Assembly: GCA_030248295.1 (NCBI GenBank) | Contig: JASANH010000104.1 | Coordinates: forward strand, 682,001-746,000 | Length of the DNA: 64,000 nt | Direction of reading: 5' to 3' | Source: Mesodorylaimus sp. YZB2_4 | Taxonomy: Eukaryota > Nematoda > Enoplea > Dorylaimida > Dorylaimidae | In this document: in pieces, positions 1-12,744 of the stretch | Layout of the letters: every line of letters starts with the position of its first letter | How positions within the stretch are numbered: the first letter of the stretch is position 1 | Position numbers and translations under genes: made by a program | The notes under the pieces: model-generated | Told to the model about the DNA's origin: nothing | Databases searched by the model: none | Seen by the model: the letters and a program-made list of their open reading frames with translations, nothing else

Positions 1-20
1 TTGAGTAGATCGATTTTCAG

Positions 21-3000
21 ACTGAATCAGCAATTGTCAAAGAACACTGATTTGAAAGATGAAATCGACGAACTGTTGTTTTGGATGGACGAAACGGAGG
101 CCTTGCTGACCTCGTACGTCGATCCGTGTGATCACAGCGCCGTGACTGATTTGGCTGAGCGATGCAAGGTCCGAGTTGATTTGTCTATTCGTGTGGAAGG
201 AGGCCTTGTAAGCGCCTGTGTTTGTATTTAGGAACGCCAAAACGAATTCCCATCGAAGATGAAACACTTCGAATACGTCGATGATGCGGCGCAGTACTAT
301 TTGGAGTCGGACCAAGTCGCGAATAATATCAAACAGCATATACGTATGGATTTGCAAGAAACTGAAGCCAGATTGGCCAAGGTTTGTAGTGTGTGCTTGC
401 GTGATGGGCAGTAATTACAGTTGAGTGAATTTCAGCTATCACAAGAGTTGGTCGAAAAAGTCCGCGCGAGCGAGGATAATGCTTTGCGTTGTTCGCATTT
501 CTGGCACCAAGTGAGAGAACTGTCGTCGTGGGTGCGAAATACAACGGCTTCGTTAAAAGATTATCATGCAGCAATTATTTACACTCCGACAGCAGACTTG
601 AGCGTAAGTCGTGTTTCATGGTTTTTTTAATGGAAATGCCAGGGGTGGATAGACTTCCCGTTAGCCTTCGTGGCGGCAGTTTGCGATAACCTGGCTGTCA
701 TAGGCGTTGGAGAAGCAGATTAATGGGAAACAGGTGGAATTGGACGAAATATCACAAACTTTTGCCAAAATGCGTGACGATGCTCGCGCACACGAAGTGC
801 AAATCGGTGAGCCGACTGAGCGTGCTGTTCGTGCTCTATTGACCGATTGGTCGACTATGCTGAACATGGCCCAGATGGTGCGATCGTCTTCGTCGAGTGA
901 AATGTCAGATCGAGACGCTGTAGGTCCCACTTTTGACGAGCCAGGTAAGGATATATATTTTTTACTGAGTAAACATTGCAGATGGAGTCGACATTTTAGA
1001 CGCGAAGAAGATTAAGGAGGACGCGAGGCAACAGCCTTCGTCGCGAGATGCACCTGAATACGCTAAAATTCATAAAGACAAGAAAACTCGACTGCGACAA
1101 GACGAGCAAGTCATGATTTCGTCGTCGACGACTGCCACTGGAGAAGATTCGGAGAGTACGCCCGAGCCACCGCCTCGAAGTATGCTTGAATGTTTTGAAG
1201 TGTGAGAATGACGGGCTGGGTTATGGTTCTGCGCGAGAAAGCTGTGTTTTCGTTTCATTCGTACGCACAAGCCATTTTGACCCACTCGAGTGCCAACTTC
1301 TACTGTCGGGTATGTTTTGACTAGTGCATTCTTTGTTTGCAGGTTACGAAGACGCTACTCCAGTCGCTTCGGATTCAGAACAAAGATCACGAAGCGCTAC
1401 TTCACAGCTTGATCGTCGTCCAGATCGTTCGACGTTGGCTGGCGTTGGTGGAGAGCAAATGCAAGAATTGACGCAGCTACGACATTGGCTGACGGACGCG
1501 CAAAGAGAGCATTCCGGTACAGTGGACGTGTCTGATCAGAAGGCAGTCAAAGAGACGCTAAAGAAAGAACATGTAAGTCGCATTTGACTACTCGGCAACG
1601 GGGTGTTTCGAAAGTAGGCGGCTTTTTGTTGAATGCATTCACCATTTGGAATGGCTCAGTTCGGATTAATAGATCCGGATGGATTAAGGTGCGAAAATGG
1701 GAGCGTTAATTTTGTATACGGGGCGTATCTAGAGCACTACAGATCACCAGTAGTGCTGAGTAGTGCCAGTGGGCATCTTAGTTTCCTGTATTGGTGCTAA
1801 TTTTTCTGTTTGGGATGAAAACGCGTCCGGGTGTTTTGTCGCTGGTGGCGTCGTAAAAATTGCAACGCCAGGTCGCGTGTAAATTTTTCAGAACTTCGTC
1901 GATCAATTGCAAACAAAACGGCTTCAGTTGATCAAAGTGTTGGAGAATAGTCGGACGACAGAAGTGCGACATAAAGGTGAGCGAAAATGGGTTGTTTGAT
2001 TTTCTTTATAGCGGAATGCAGGTTGTGGCCTGTCCCTTTTCATAGAGCGTGAGGTTGAAGTTTGTACACAGGATACTTTTAACCTTATAGTCGCGTCTAG
2101 GCCCGAGTCCAGGGTGCACTTAAAAAGTTCTGTTTGCTTTTGCGTGCGCGGCCGAATGAAGCGGAAGCCGTATTTCGTTCTGGCGTGCTGTATCGAGGGA
2201 GAAGCGAGTTAAGGACTGTGTTTCGTGTTTCTGTTACATCCAACAAACTCATTCAGACGACGTGACCCGACAGGAAGGGACAGATGCTGCAATAGAATTC
2301 CATATTATTGCTTCTCCCGCTGGTCGGTGATCAAATTATTTTGATGACCTCGAGAATGGGCGTTAAAGGAGGACACGGCGACTCGTTGCTGCCAGCGTGT
2401 CCGAGCGCCTGAAGAAGGAGCGGTGTTATTGATCTTGTTCGAGTGCTTTTATTTATGTTTTAAGCGCTGTCAAGTCGGTATCGAAGAGGCTAGAGTGGGC
2501 TTGTTTGACCGCTTTTGGAAAAGCAGGGATTCGCACTGTGATTGAATTGGCCTTATAGAGGCCAAACATCGAGGGGATTGTTGGAAAACGCTCTTATCGT
2601 TCGTCTTTGGCGCCCGACTTCTTGTCGGTTGTTTGACGGTTAGTGGCGATTTTCGATTGAATAAATCATGAATTCGTCTTTGAAATAAATCGAGGCTGGT
2701 TTAGCGCCCGAGAAAGCTTTGTGCCAGCTGCCGACTTGTTGGCAGTGGAAGTTTTCGAAGCCATGACCACCGCCTGTGACGCTAGTGCATCGAATGCAGC
2801 GTGTAGGTTATTGGCTCGAGTGGTGTAGGGTATGGGAGACGGGGTCGCTTCTTGCAAGGTCCCTAGTTTCGATTCTGGGGCAGGCAGTGCAGGATTATTG
2901 GTGTCCGTCTGTTGTACCCAGCAATCGCTAAATGTCAGGATCTACCTTTGCAGCCGAAGTGTTATCCCGAGACTGGGAGCGATGCGTAAACTTGGTGAAC

Positions 3001-6000
3001 AGACGGAAGAAAGAACTGACGACAATGTTGGACGACTCTCGTCGTTGGGACAATGTCAAAGCCGAATTGGAGGTGTGGTTGTCAGCAAGTGAAAAAGCTA
3101 TGAGTGGACCGAAAGCGTCCGAATGCACTTTGGAGGAATTGCACAGAGAATTGAATGTGGTGGAGGTGCCGAGCTGCCTATTTCTTATGTAGTGCGTAGT
3201 GTGACAGTGAATTTTGCACTTTCAGAGATTGATGCCAGAAGTAGACTTGTATAAGAACAAGATGACATTACTGAATGAGATTTCGCATAACCTGATCGAT
3301 CGATATGGAAATGATGACACGACCGCCATCAATCAAGCCACTTCAGAAATCAATGCCAGATGGGCCAAGTTGAATGACAAGTACGGGTACTATGCGTTGC
3401 GTGTGTACATAGCGGTCGAAAGACTAGGGCTGGGGTTGGGCGGGAAGAGGCACGGGGCGGCTGGGGTGGCATAATATCGTAGACGAGTACGTTATGAACT
3501 GTACTTGTAACAGATTCTATCCGATTTTAGTATTCGCGTTCGTCGAGCTGTTCTGGAAGCATCTCTGCGTGGAAGACAGGATTTTACGTCTGCCTTTGGT
3601 GAATTCGATCAATGGCTAAGTAAAACGGAAAAATTGCAAGAACGATTGGACCACGAGTCATCAAATCCGGCCTTATTGAGGAACGCTGAGCACAGGAAGA
3701 TGCTTTTGGATAAGGATAAGGTGAGCGATGTAACTGCTACAGCAGTACGGTGTTGAAAGGGGTTTCTCGCTGCTCAGAGAAGAGTGGCTAGCTTTTGGGC
3801 GAGTAGTTTCGGAACGCACTGATCCGTGAAGCATATATTTGAATGGTAGAATACTGGTTTCATTATTTCAGACATAAGCTGAACTTCAAAATTGCGAGTG
3901 AGTTGTGCGTTGCCCGTAGAATTCGCGTTGTGGCAAGCAAGTGGGTAGTTTCTAGACGATAATCGCAAGTTTGCCGCGTGGCGTTCGTAGGGTGGTGTGT
4001 ACACTGTTCAGGGCTGATGGCTTCACGACTCTGGGCGGGGGGGGGGTGGTCTGGAGGCTTTTGTATTCGTTTTGATTGAATCGATGATTACGCCGGCAAT
4101 AAGCTAGACGAAGCTAGGGCTCTTATGGGACTAGACACTACTCTGCTTATATGGTATTGGGGTAAAGAAACCAGATCAGAGGGCACCATTTTGCTTCCGA
4201 CAAACGAGATTAGGCGCTTGATTTGGAGCCACAATGGAGGCGCGCCCCTTCGCCTCGAGTCTAGTCTCGTTCGTCTCAGTGGCTTGTGCCAACTAAGCTA
4301 ATTTTCAGTGCGAGTGCTCGAAGAAGGCTTGATTAGAAAATAGTAGTATGCCATATTTGGCGTCGAAGTTTGGACGTTGAGTTAAGGAATAATGAGTGTA
4401 GTGGTTCCTATGGCGACGACGAGTTGAGTGATTATGTATATAAAAAAGAATAGTCGGCACGTTATCATCTCGAAGAAGCCGTTTTGCGCCTATGAGGCCC
4501 AGAGTAGCCTTATTCGTGGCGGAGTAGGATGAGTGTCGTTTGTTAGCCAAACAATGTATTTTACGAGGGGAGGTGTCGTTTAAAGGCGTTATCGTTTTTC
4601 TTCTGGCTCGCCGGGCTTAATGGTTGTCCGCGGGTGACCAGGCGGATATGCACACTGGAGAAGACGTGATGAAGGGTTGGTTTTTAGAGGTTTTCATTCT
4701 GTTTTTTGTTTTAGGATTTACGAGCAGAGATTGATGCGCATACGGACGTGCTTCGATCTTTACGCGAGAACGGTGCTAGCATGTTGACCACACTCGAAAC
4801 CGTCGAGGATAAGCGTCGAACTGAAGAGCAGTTGGAGAGAATGAACGAGCGTTGGGACGCCTTATTGACTCGATCCAAAGGTGTGCGGAAACGTTTGGAA
4901 ACGGCCCAGGAGCAATGGGAGCAATTGACTGGTCAGTTACAAGAGAACATCGATTGGATCGAGACAAAGAATAAGGCCTTATTGAGCGAGCAACCAGTCG
5001 GTGGAGAGTTGAAAAGTGTACAAAAGCAACTGGAGTTCGTGGTGGTTAGTTGATATTGTTTGATATTAGCTAGGACAAAATTAACGGATGGTTTTATTTT
5101 ACTTGTAGACATTGCACGATGAAATGGAAGCCAGGACACCCCAAGTGAACGAATTGATCAAACTGGCGCATAGTTTCCTTCTTCAACAAGACTTGCGACC
5201 CAAATTGTATTCGCCGACTGGCTCGGATGAGGAAGAAGAAAGTAGGTTTCTTGTGTTTTGGTGCCCACTGGTTTTTGATTGCTGATTGGACTGTTTTTTT
5301 ATAGAAGAAGACCCAGCAAAGCGAAACACCAAACGTGTAGCGCTGAAAATTAAGTCCGAATGCGATACGTTGGAAGAACGATGGCCGGAACTGAAGGAAC
5401 GAGTTATCAAATGGCGAGAAATAATCGAAGACGCAGTAAATGTGAGTAGCTTTGATCAAGAGGCTGGATGATTTATGAAAGTGTTAGAAAAGCTTTGCGT
5501 TTCCAGAAGATGAAAGACTTCGATAAGACCATTCAAGACTGCGATGGCGCACTGGACGAAATGGAAAAGGCTCGTAGTCATTGGACACCAGTCAAGGATA
5601 TCCAACTGGACGATTTGCCGAACCAAATGGAGCAAGCCAGAGTGAGTTGATGAGTGTACTTGGTCATGGATGATGTTCGAACTTGGTATTTCTATGCAGC
5701 TGTTCCGACAAAATTTGAATACGACAGTCAGGCTTCGAGTGGACGATGTCAACGATCATTCGAGCCGTCTATTGGCCGACAATGTTCTTATTTCGCCCGA
5801 GGCTATAAACATTTTAGAGGCTTTGAATCGACGTAGTAGGCAGCTCGAAACGGCTGTGGCTCAACGGATTGCTGCTTTGCAAAATGCGTTGCGCGATTTT
5901 GGACCATCGTCGCAGCATTTCTTACAAGGTGGGTAAACTCGTGAAAGGAATTCTCATCTTGTGTGCCAGTGCCAAGCATTAAACTCTGGTTCAGGTTCTG

Positions 6001-8909
6001 TCGCAACGCCATGGGAGCGAGCAGTGTCGACAAATCGAGTGCCCTATTATATCAAGTGAGAAATAGGGTTTTGCAGGTGTGGCTAGCGTCGTGCTGATAT
6101 TTGTTTGATTTTAGCCACGCCACGGAGAAAACGCAGTGGGACCATCCTAAAATGGCCGACATAATGGATAAGCTGTGCGAATTCAACGAAGTCAAATTTT
6201 CCGCTTATCGTACAGCTATGAAATTGCGTGCACTTCAGAAACGCCTTTGCCGTAAGTGGTCTTTTTCGAAATGATATCAAAGATGTGAATAAATCGCGTT
6301 GCAGTTGACTTGCTCAATATTCACGACGCGGTTGCTGTGTTTGAACAAAAACGACTGCGGAATGTGAACGACCGAGTTATGGACGTTAGTGAAATGGTCA
6401 TGGTGCTCCTTCCCATCTATGAACTATTGGTAAGATCGGAAAGATTAATTACGTTTTTATTTTGAAACTAAAGACTTTATTTTAGCAAAGAGAACATCCG
6501 GACTTTGTACGCTCAGTCCCGTTCGCCATTGATTTGTGCCTTAACTATCTGTTAAATGTCTACGACCCGTAAGTGTTCTTTTGGGACCTATATATACGCT
6601 GAAAGCGTAAGCAATGGTTTATTGCAGTGCCCGTTCTGGCGTTATTCGAGTGTTCTCGTTCAAAGTCGCTTTGATCATTCTGTGCCGTGCTCCTTTAGAG
6701 GAGAAGTACAAGTGTAAGTCTGGCGTTGTTAAATTTGTATGATAGCTGAGTGCATGATTTTTGTTTCAGTTCTCTTCCGCCAACTGTCCAGCTCAAACCA
6801 GACGATGGACCACAAAAAGCTGGCGTTGTTGTTGCACGATTGTATGCAGGTATGGGAAGAGTACGCCCGGTAAAATTGGAAGCCAAGGATTGCCGTTTTA
6901 GATCCCGCGATTCATGGGTGAAGTGGCCGCATTTGGTGGAACGAATATCGAACCGAGTGTTCGAAGCTGCTTCGAAAAGGTTTTGCGAATCATATTTTTG
7001 AACTGGACTTAGCTTATATGGGTTATCATTTTCTAGGCCAAGTTTGCTAAAGAAATTACTTTAGCGCAGCTCCTGGATTGGTTAAAATGCGAGCCACAAA
7101 GTCTGGTTTGGCTTCCAGTCATGCATCGCGTTGCCGCCTCGGAAACACAGAAGCATAGTATGCACATTCGGTTGCTGATGCAGGACAGCTAGTTAGGGTT
7201 TTGCTTTTTTTTCAGGCGCAAAGTGCAACGTGTGCAAAATGTTCCCCATTGTCGGACTGAGGTTGGTGGTTGATGTTTTAGAGTGAGCTCGGCACTTCAA
7301 TGGATTCTCTCCTTTAGGCTGCGATGCTTGCGATGTTTCAATTTTGACATGTGCCAAAACTGTTTCTTCTCACAGCGCACGGCCAAGAGTCACAAAATCA
7401 GTCATCCAATGCAGGAATATTGCGTGGCTGTAAGTAGCACTTGGGGGGGGGGGGGGGGTGATCCAGTGATTATCTGACCGTTCTTGTCTTTAGTCCACGA
7501 GCGGCGAGGATGTAAGAGATTTTGGAAAAGTGGTCAAGAACAAATTCAAACCGAAACGATATTGGAAGTCGCATCCTCGTCTGGGATATCTCCCAGTTCA
7601 GTCTGTGTCAGAGGGTGCGCCTATCCAAGTCATGAATGCGCCTCCTTTTAATGCTACAACTCAGATAAGTATTGATAAATGAGTTTGATAGACCAACTGA
7701 CCAAGAGTTTGGTTCTTGCGTTTTAAGAATTGCATGGCCGAATTCACGAATTCAGCAGTCGGCTGACCGATTTGGACAAGATTCTGCCAGCATCGGATCA
7801 AAGTGGCGCCGAGGACACCTTCTACGACGATGAGCACGCTGTCATCGCTAATTTGACAACGAGCTTGGCTGCGACGGATTCATTTACGCATAATGGTAAT
7901 GACAATCCGCCACCAGGTCCGCGATCGCCGGCTCAGATTGTTACAATGATGGAGAGTGTGCAGAAGGAGGAGTTGGACACGATCATGCGACATTTGGAGA
8001 ATGAGAACAGGTGCGTTAGTTTGTGGGAGTAGGGAGGCTGCCTATCGTAGACGGACTCTGTTTCAGGCGCCTGTTGATGGAATACGAGAAGCTGAAGAAT
8101 ACTGTTACGGTCAACGGCGTCAGTCCATCGGCCACGTTACAAAGCACGACTTCAACTCCTCAATTGCCAATGACAAATGGTTCGTTAGGACGTCGAACTG
8201 GAACGAATCGTTCGACGGGTAGCCTTTTGCATCACGGTGGTGCCGATTCGAGCGTTGCTGGAACTAATGGTGGAGTGCCTCCGCCGCCACCTCCAACGAG
8301 CATGACGACGAGCAGTTTCCGAGAGCTTAGTGAAGAAGAGCTGGTGGCAGAAGCGAGGGCTCTGAGACAGCATAAGCAGCGATTGGAGCAACGAAGTCGT
8401 GTACTGGAAGATCACAACCGGCAACTGGAAGTGCAGTTGAGAAGACTGAAACAGTTGATCGATGAGGTGAGTCACGTTTGGATAGAGTATAGGTGGTAAG
8501 CATGAGGAGAGTTTGACAATGGCTTTATTGCAGCAACAAATGAACGAACTCGGGGTCAGCGTATTGAGCAATCAGTCAACTGGATACCCGACATCACCGT
8601 CCGCCTCGTCCACAATGAGACACGGGCCGTTCTCATTTCAAAATGGCCATTCAGAAGATAGTAAGACGCGTCTTTCGTGCCCTCTCTTTCATGATTATTG
8701 AATGTTTCTTTGCAGTCGAAAGTCCCAAGTTCAACGGCGACCACAACGTCTTGCAGTCGACGGCAGCCACATCGTTCACTCGCATGAACCATCTGATGTC
8801 GACGGTGCAAGACCTTGGTCGAGCGATGGGCAGTTTGGTCAATGCCGTCACATCGGACGATGAAATTTCAGATGACGAAGTAGAAGAAGAGTCCCGTCTC
8901 TCGTCCTAA
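21..8909 (+). CDS. Dystrophin, 3' part (5' end outside window)
   Basis: Cytoskeletal linker joining actin to the dystroglycan complex at the membrane. The visible 30 exons give 1633 residues: 21-207, 232-381, 421-603, 704-944, 982-1179, 1343-1572, 1892-1976, 2954-3165, 3226-3380, 3531-3720, 4715-5044, 5109-5241, 5305-5441, 5507-5641, 5700-5928, 5995-6055, 6115-6251, 6305-6429, 6486-6568, 6628-6713, 6770-6849, 6902-6979, 7037-7157, 7216-7261, 7318-7429, 7494-7668, 7728-8010, 8067-8466, 8534-8660, 8716-8909. Order: spectrin-type coiled-coil repeats to about 5900, WW domain (TPWERAV...TQWDHP, 6008-6145), EF-hand-like region, [19 protein letters not shown] zinc finger (CNVC, CLRC, CQNC; 7216-7429), then a C-terminal helix (8330-8560). 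The summed length is exactly in frame to the stop at 8907. The cysteine-rich region is far closer to dystrophin/utrophin than to dystrobrevin, and the long spectrin rod excludes dystrobrevin. The first intron (208-231) is very short and has a longer alternative. Confidence 0.95.
2813..2886 (+). repeat. tRNA-like (tRNA-Ala/ID-type) degenerate element
   Basis: Lies inside the 977-nt dystrophin intron 1977-2953. The stretch resembles a tRNA gene: a D-arm-like GAGTGGTGTAGGG, then GGTCCC, then a T-arm-like CCTAG-TTTCGATT-CTGGG. The T stem pairs over 5 bp, but the loop has 8 nt instead of 7. No clean acceptor stem was found. It is better read as a tRNA pseudogene or a fragment of a tRNA-derived SINE than as a working tRNA. 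Confidence 0.3.
7443..7458 (+). repeat. G16 homopolymer in a 64-nt intron
   Basis: An uninterrupted run of 16 G lies within dystrophin intron 7430-7493, just after the donor. A shorter G run occurs near 4038 in another intron of the gene. It can form a G-quadruplex in pre-mRNA and is also a place where the assembly length may be unreliable. Confidence 0.8.
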
Positions 8910-9491
8910 AACTACTGCGGCTAGTCACGTTCAGTGAGTACAGCGTGTAAGATGCGGCCACTTTTTATTTTTATGCCATGCCTTTCGATTGTGTAAGCTA
9001 TTGATTGTACCTTCTCCATATTTTTTATTCTGTCAGTTTTTCAAACGAACTTTTGAAGTCCAGTTGTCCAAATGCTGTCTTCCTCGTTTATGCTTGTCTG
9101 GGCATTTTGCTTATTTTTCTCTGTGGACGACATTTCGGACTTGCTGTCCTTCTTGGTTGATGGTTTGATTCTTGCATGTTTATGCGGATAGCGGTTTTTC
9201 GACTATTACGAAGTGCGATTAGATGCCTTACATTGTGTGAGGATGCTGCCGTTATGCTGTGTTTATGGACAGAGAGCGAAAAAAATTTCAATTTTTTAAG
9301 CTGCGCAGAATACGCAATTACATGTACTTCTTTAATCCCAGGAATTATAAGGTGCACATTTTCTAGGTTATTTTCCAGCCGCCAAAAGCGTTAGTCGTTG
9401 TTAGGTTGGGTCCATATGGTACAAGTATTCACAGGGACGGGCTACCTACGATACCATGTTCTCGGGATCCTTTGGTAAGTGAGCACAAGAT
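8910..9491. other. Convergent intergenic region
   Basis: Space between the dystrophin stop and the stop of the minus-strand Ser/Arg-rich gene. It is T-rich on the plus strand and should hold both 3' UTRs. No clear AATAAA and no credible ORF were found. Confidence 0.6.
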
Positions 9492-12400
9492 TCACAGGTC
9501 GGGGGACTCTCGCCATGTCTTCTCCTTGGCCCTTCGGGACTTGTTCGAGTCGGAACTTTGGCTGCTCACTGATCGGCTGATGGACTTGTGCTCGTGGGTG
9601 TACGCAGTGCCGTTGACCACGAGCACGTTGGGTCCATCGGACACGCACCCGTCACTGGCCGTGCCACAACTGGACGAAGCACTGCTCGTGTCTCCGGTTG
9701 TCACTACACTCACGTTGACCATGGATGCATTTTGCACCGGTTTGCAGCTGCCGTTTTGGATGACGGGCGATTTGGAATGGCGTCTTCGATGGGGGACTTT
9801 AGGAGAGGGGCGTGTGCTGCAGCCGTTGCTCGTGGCGCTGGCTGTCGAATGCTGACGGACTAAGGTGGAGGAGGACGAAGATCTGGTGGCGAATGCCGGG
9901 TCCAATAACCGTTTGGCTTCTTCCCACGTAAACGAATTTGAAGAGGCAGCTCGTCTCCAATCGGTCAGGTGATCGGAGTCAGCAGAGTTCTGTTTCTTTA
10001 ATACCGAAGCCGATGGTGGTGGCGAGGAGGGGGCGTGGTTGAGGGATGTCAGAACGGGGGTCGAGACTGAAGGAGGCACCGCCATCGATGTGGGACGAGG
10101 GCGACGCGTCTCGTAACGACGCGGTCTCAGTGACACGTTATGTCTAAAATCGCTGTCGGCGGTAAGGATGTAAGGGTCCAGCAAGGTTTCGTTCTCTGGC
10201 AAAGTGTCGATGAAGACCCGACTGGCTCGAAACACAGGATCGACAGCCGACGAGCGACCCCCGTTCGGCCGACGTCTGCATATAATTGTGTTCGAGTCCC
10301 ACGCGAACTCCGAGTGCATGTTAGATTTGGTCTCGGGCAGGTTGGCCACGATAGTAGGCACTTGGGGTCGATACTGGACGCTGGTCCGTCGCAGCAGTCT
10401 CATGTTGGATGGCTGCTGAGGCGGGATGGGTTGGCGAGGCGACATGGGTGGCTCCACGGTGACAGTGTTCTCTTCCGGATAACAATTGTACAAGGAACGG
10501 GGCCGTGATGGAGCCATGGAAGCGCCAGAACCGTTCGCTACGCCACCGTCTACCCGGCGTCGATATCGAAGAGGGGCCGAGCCATTGACTCGAGGCGCAG
10601 CAACACTGGCTTCGGCCGCTGCCAAAGCTGCAGTGATCGATGCGAGACTGTTGTACGCTCTCGGACCGTCCACTGTCCCATCCTGACCATGGGCCGAAAC
10701 TGGGTAGCACCCTTCGTCATCGCTCGTCGGTGGGCCCGCATTTGCCAGCGAGTCGTAGAGAGCACTAGCGCTGCTCATAGTCCAACTCATCTTGCGGGCG
10801 GGCGACAAGTAGCTGTGGTGACAGCTATTGGCAGAGTCCGAACTCATGCGACGTTGATGAGCGTAGTTGGGATAATAAGCCGACGCCATCGGGCGATACC
10901 CATTTACACTGTTGACCGATGCTGGGTCCGAGGTCAGGCTGAGGCACACACCGGAGTCCATACTCAAGGAGGACCGATGACTGATATTGCTGCTCATCTC
11001 GGCTGGACTAGGACTGCGTGCCGTGGTCTGCCCATTCGAATAGCCATCCACTCCGGACTGGTGACGTTGGGTTGGCTGAAATTAGACTCTGTCAGTCACC
11101 GCGAACCCTCCCGGAAGTGCAGCTTTATACATTCTTCTCATCGTCAGTATCGCTGCCGCAAGGCATGTGTGCATTGCAGATCCCCATCTCCTCGATCATC
11201 AATGCAAGCCTGCAATTGTGTTTTTCTACACCTCATCCGCCCTTTACAAGCCGGCTGCTTTGCAAATTAGAAATTCAAAACTCTTCTAAACAGATTGTTA
11301 ACGCCAAGACTTTTGAAAAAGGCACAAAAGAAAGGAGAGGAGCAAATCGAGTTTCTTGAAAGTTTTTCTTGCATTCTTCATTTTGGGGAGTGCATATAAA
11401 ATGTATTTGGAGCCAAATAGATTCGTGTGCATTCCAGTTTGAATAGAGTGGAAAAAACGTTTTTGTCATTCTCGCGACCTTGAAAATGGTGAATAGGAGT
11501 GGAATGCAGTGAGGAGACTGGAAATCGCCAACTCCAGCAGCGTCATATTTCGACACGAGGAGTGGTGCAGTGTGTTTACGTGGTCCACTCGACGTCGGTC
11601 AGTTCGGTATGCGAAGACGCATTCCAGGCATTGCCAGGCCAACACGTCCACGCAATCCTCGCTCACCTTAAGTACTAAGAAAAAGTAGATTAGGCGCAGT
11701 AAATTTAACGAGATTGCGCCCGTCGGCCATTCGCAAGGTCGCGTCCGAAACGGAGTGACCCTCGGCAGTAACTTTGACGAGGTGTGAACCATTTCACTCG
11801 TGCTCACCTAATGAGTACGGATACAGTTTTCTTGTGAAAACGCAAACGAACTTGGTCGAAACGAGTGAACCGCGTAAACACACCGGGGGCGGGGACATTG
11901 GCCTTCGCCGTAGATCAACATAACCCCCGACTATGATCCGCCGCGAAAATACATTCTACGCTATTTGAATGTCTAACACGTCATAATTCCCCCAGCAGCG
12001 CTTATCGGCCAATGCATACAAAGGCAGCAAGTGGCATGACGAAGGCAGGCCCGCAGGCTGAACATGCAGAACAGGCACCCAAGCATAGCTGCATGCATAC
12101 ATAAGGCACGCATGACCAGTAGGGTCCTCAGCTGCTAATACGGCTCAGCAGAAGCTCGCAGCAGCATGATGCGGGTGGGGTCGAGACCGTTGCAGGCTCC
12201 TTACCATCTCTCCATTCGATGACAGCTTCAACTGCGTCTTCACTTCCTCGACCATTCTACGGTGTTTTTCTCTGAGAATATCCAATTCCTTAAGTCCAGC
12301 AACGGAGGCTGCCAATCGTTCTCTGAGACGACTGGTGTTATCGCTGTTGACCACTGGCTGGTACTCACCGGCCAACAAGAGTATGTTTGGGGTGCTCAGC

Positions 12401-12744
12401 GTGGACACGATGCTCGGCGTTCGACTGCTTGATCGACGAGCACCAGGTCGATGCTGAGTTTGGGCGAATTCCATCTTGGGATCGTCCTCGTCCACAGATC
12501 GCCAATCGGAGTTTGGATTATGCGAGCACTCGACAGCGGGCTCGGCGTCCCGGCTGTGCTCGTGGTCGAAGGATGGCGATGAGGGTGCGAGTAAGTCACT
12601 GGTGGACATACTGCAACAGCGACAATGTTGTCTGTTTAAGGGGAGATTGTGACTCGATACCAAATGTTCCTCGTCGACGAACCTGTAATTGGTGGCCGAT
12701 GAACGTCGGCGGTATCGAGACAACGGGGGCGAGCGAGCGTACAT
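9492..12744 (-). CDS. Unassigned Ser/Arg-rich protein with short coiled coil
   Basis: Not recognised. Two exons, 12205-12744 and 9492-11075, join in phase across a 1129-nt intron (donor GTAAGG, acceptor TTTCAG) to give 707 residues. The ATG at 12744 is preceded directly by an in-frame stop, but an acceptor-like site near 12683 allows further upstream exons. Exon 1 holds a charged helix around residues 135-175 (SRLRERLAASVAGLKELDIL...). The rest is low complexity: Ser runs, Arg-rich patches such as RRRHSKS, and Pro-rich stretches, typical of a phosphorylated cytoplasmic scaffold. No catalytic motif, signal peptide or membrane segment was seen. The 1.58-kb exon is open throughout, so it is surely coding. 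Long plus-strand ORFs over the same bases are shadows. Confidence 0.7.

Noticed and set aside
9406..11359. Several long plus-strand ORFs (up to 193 codons)
   Set aside because: They lie opposite the open 1.58-kb minus-strand exon and have antisense-type composition; they are shadows.
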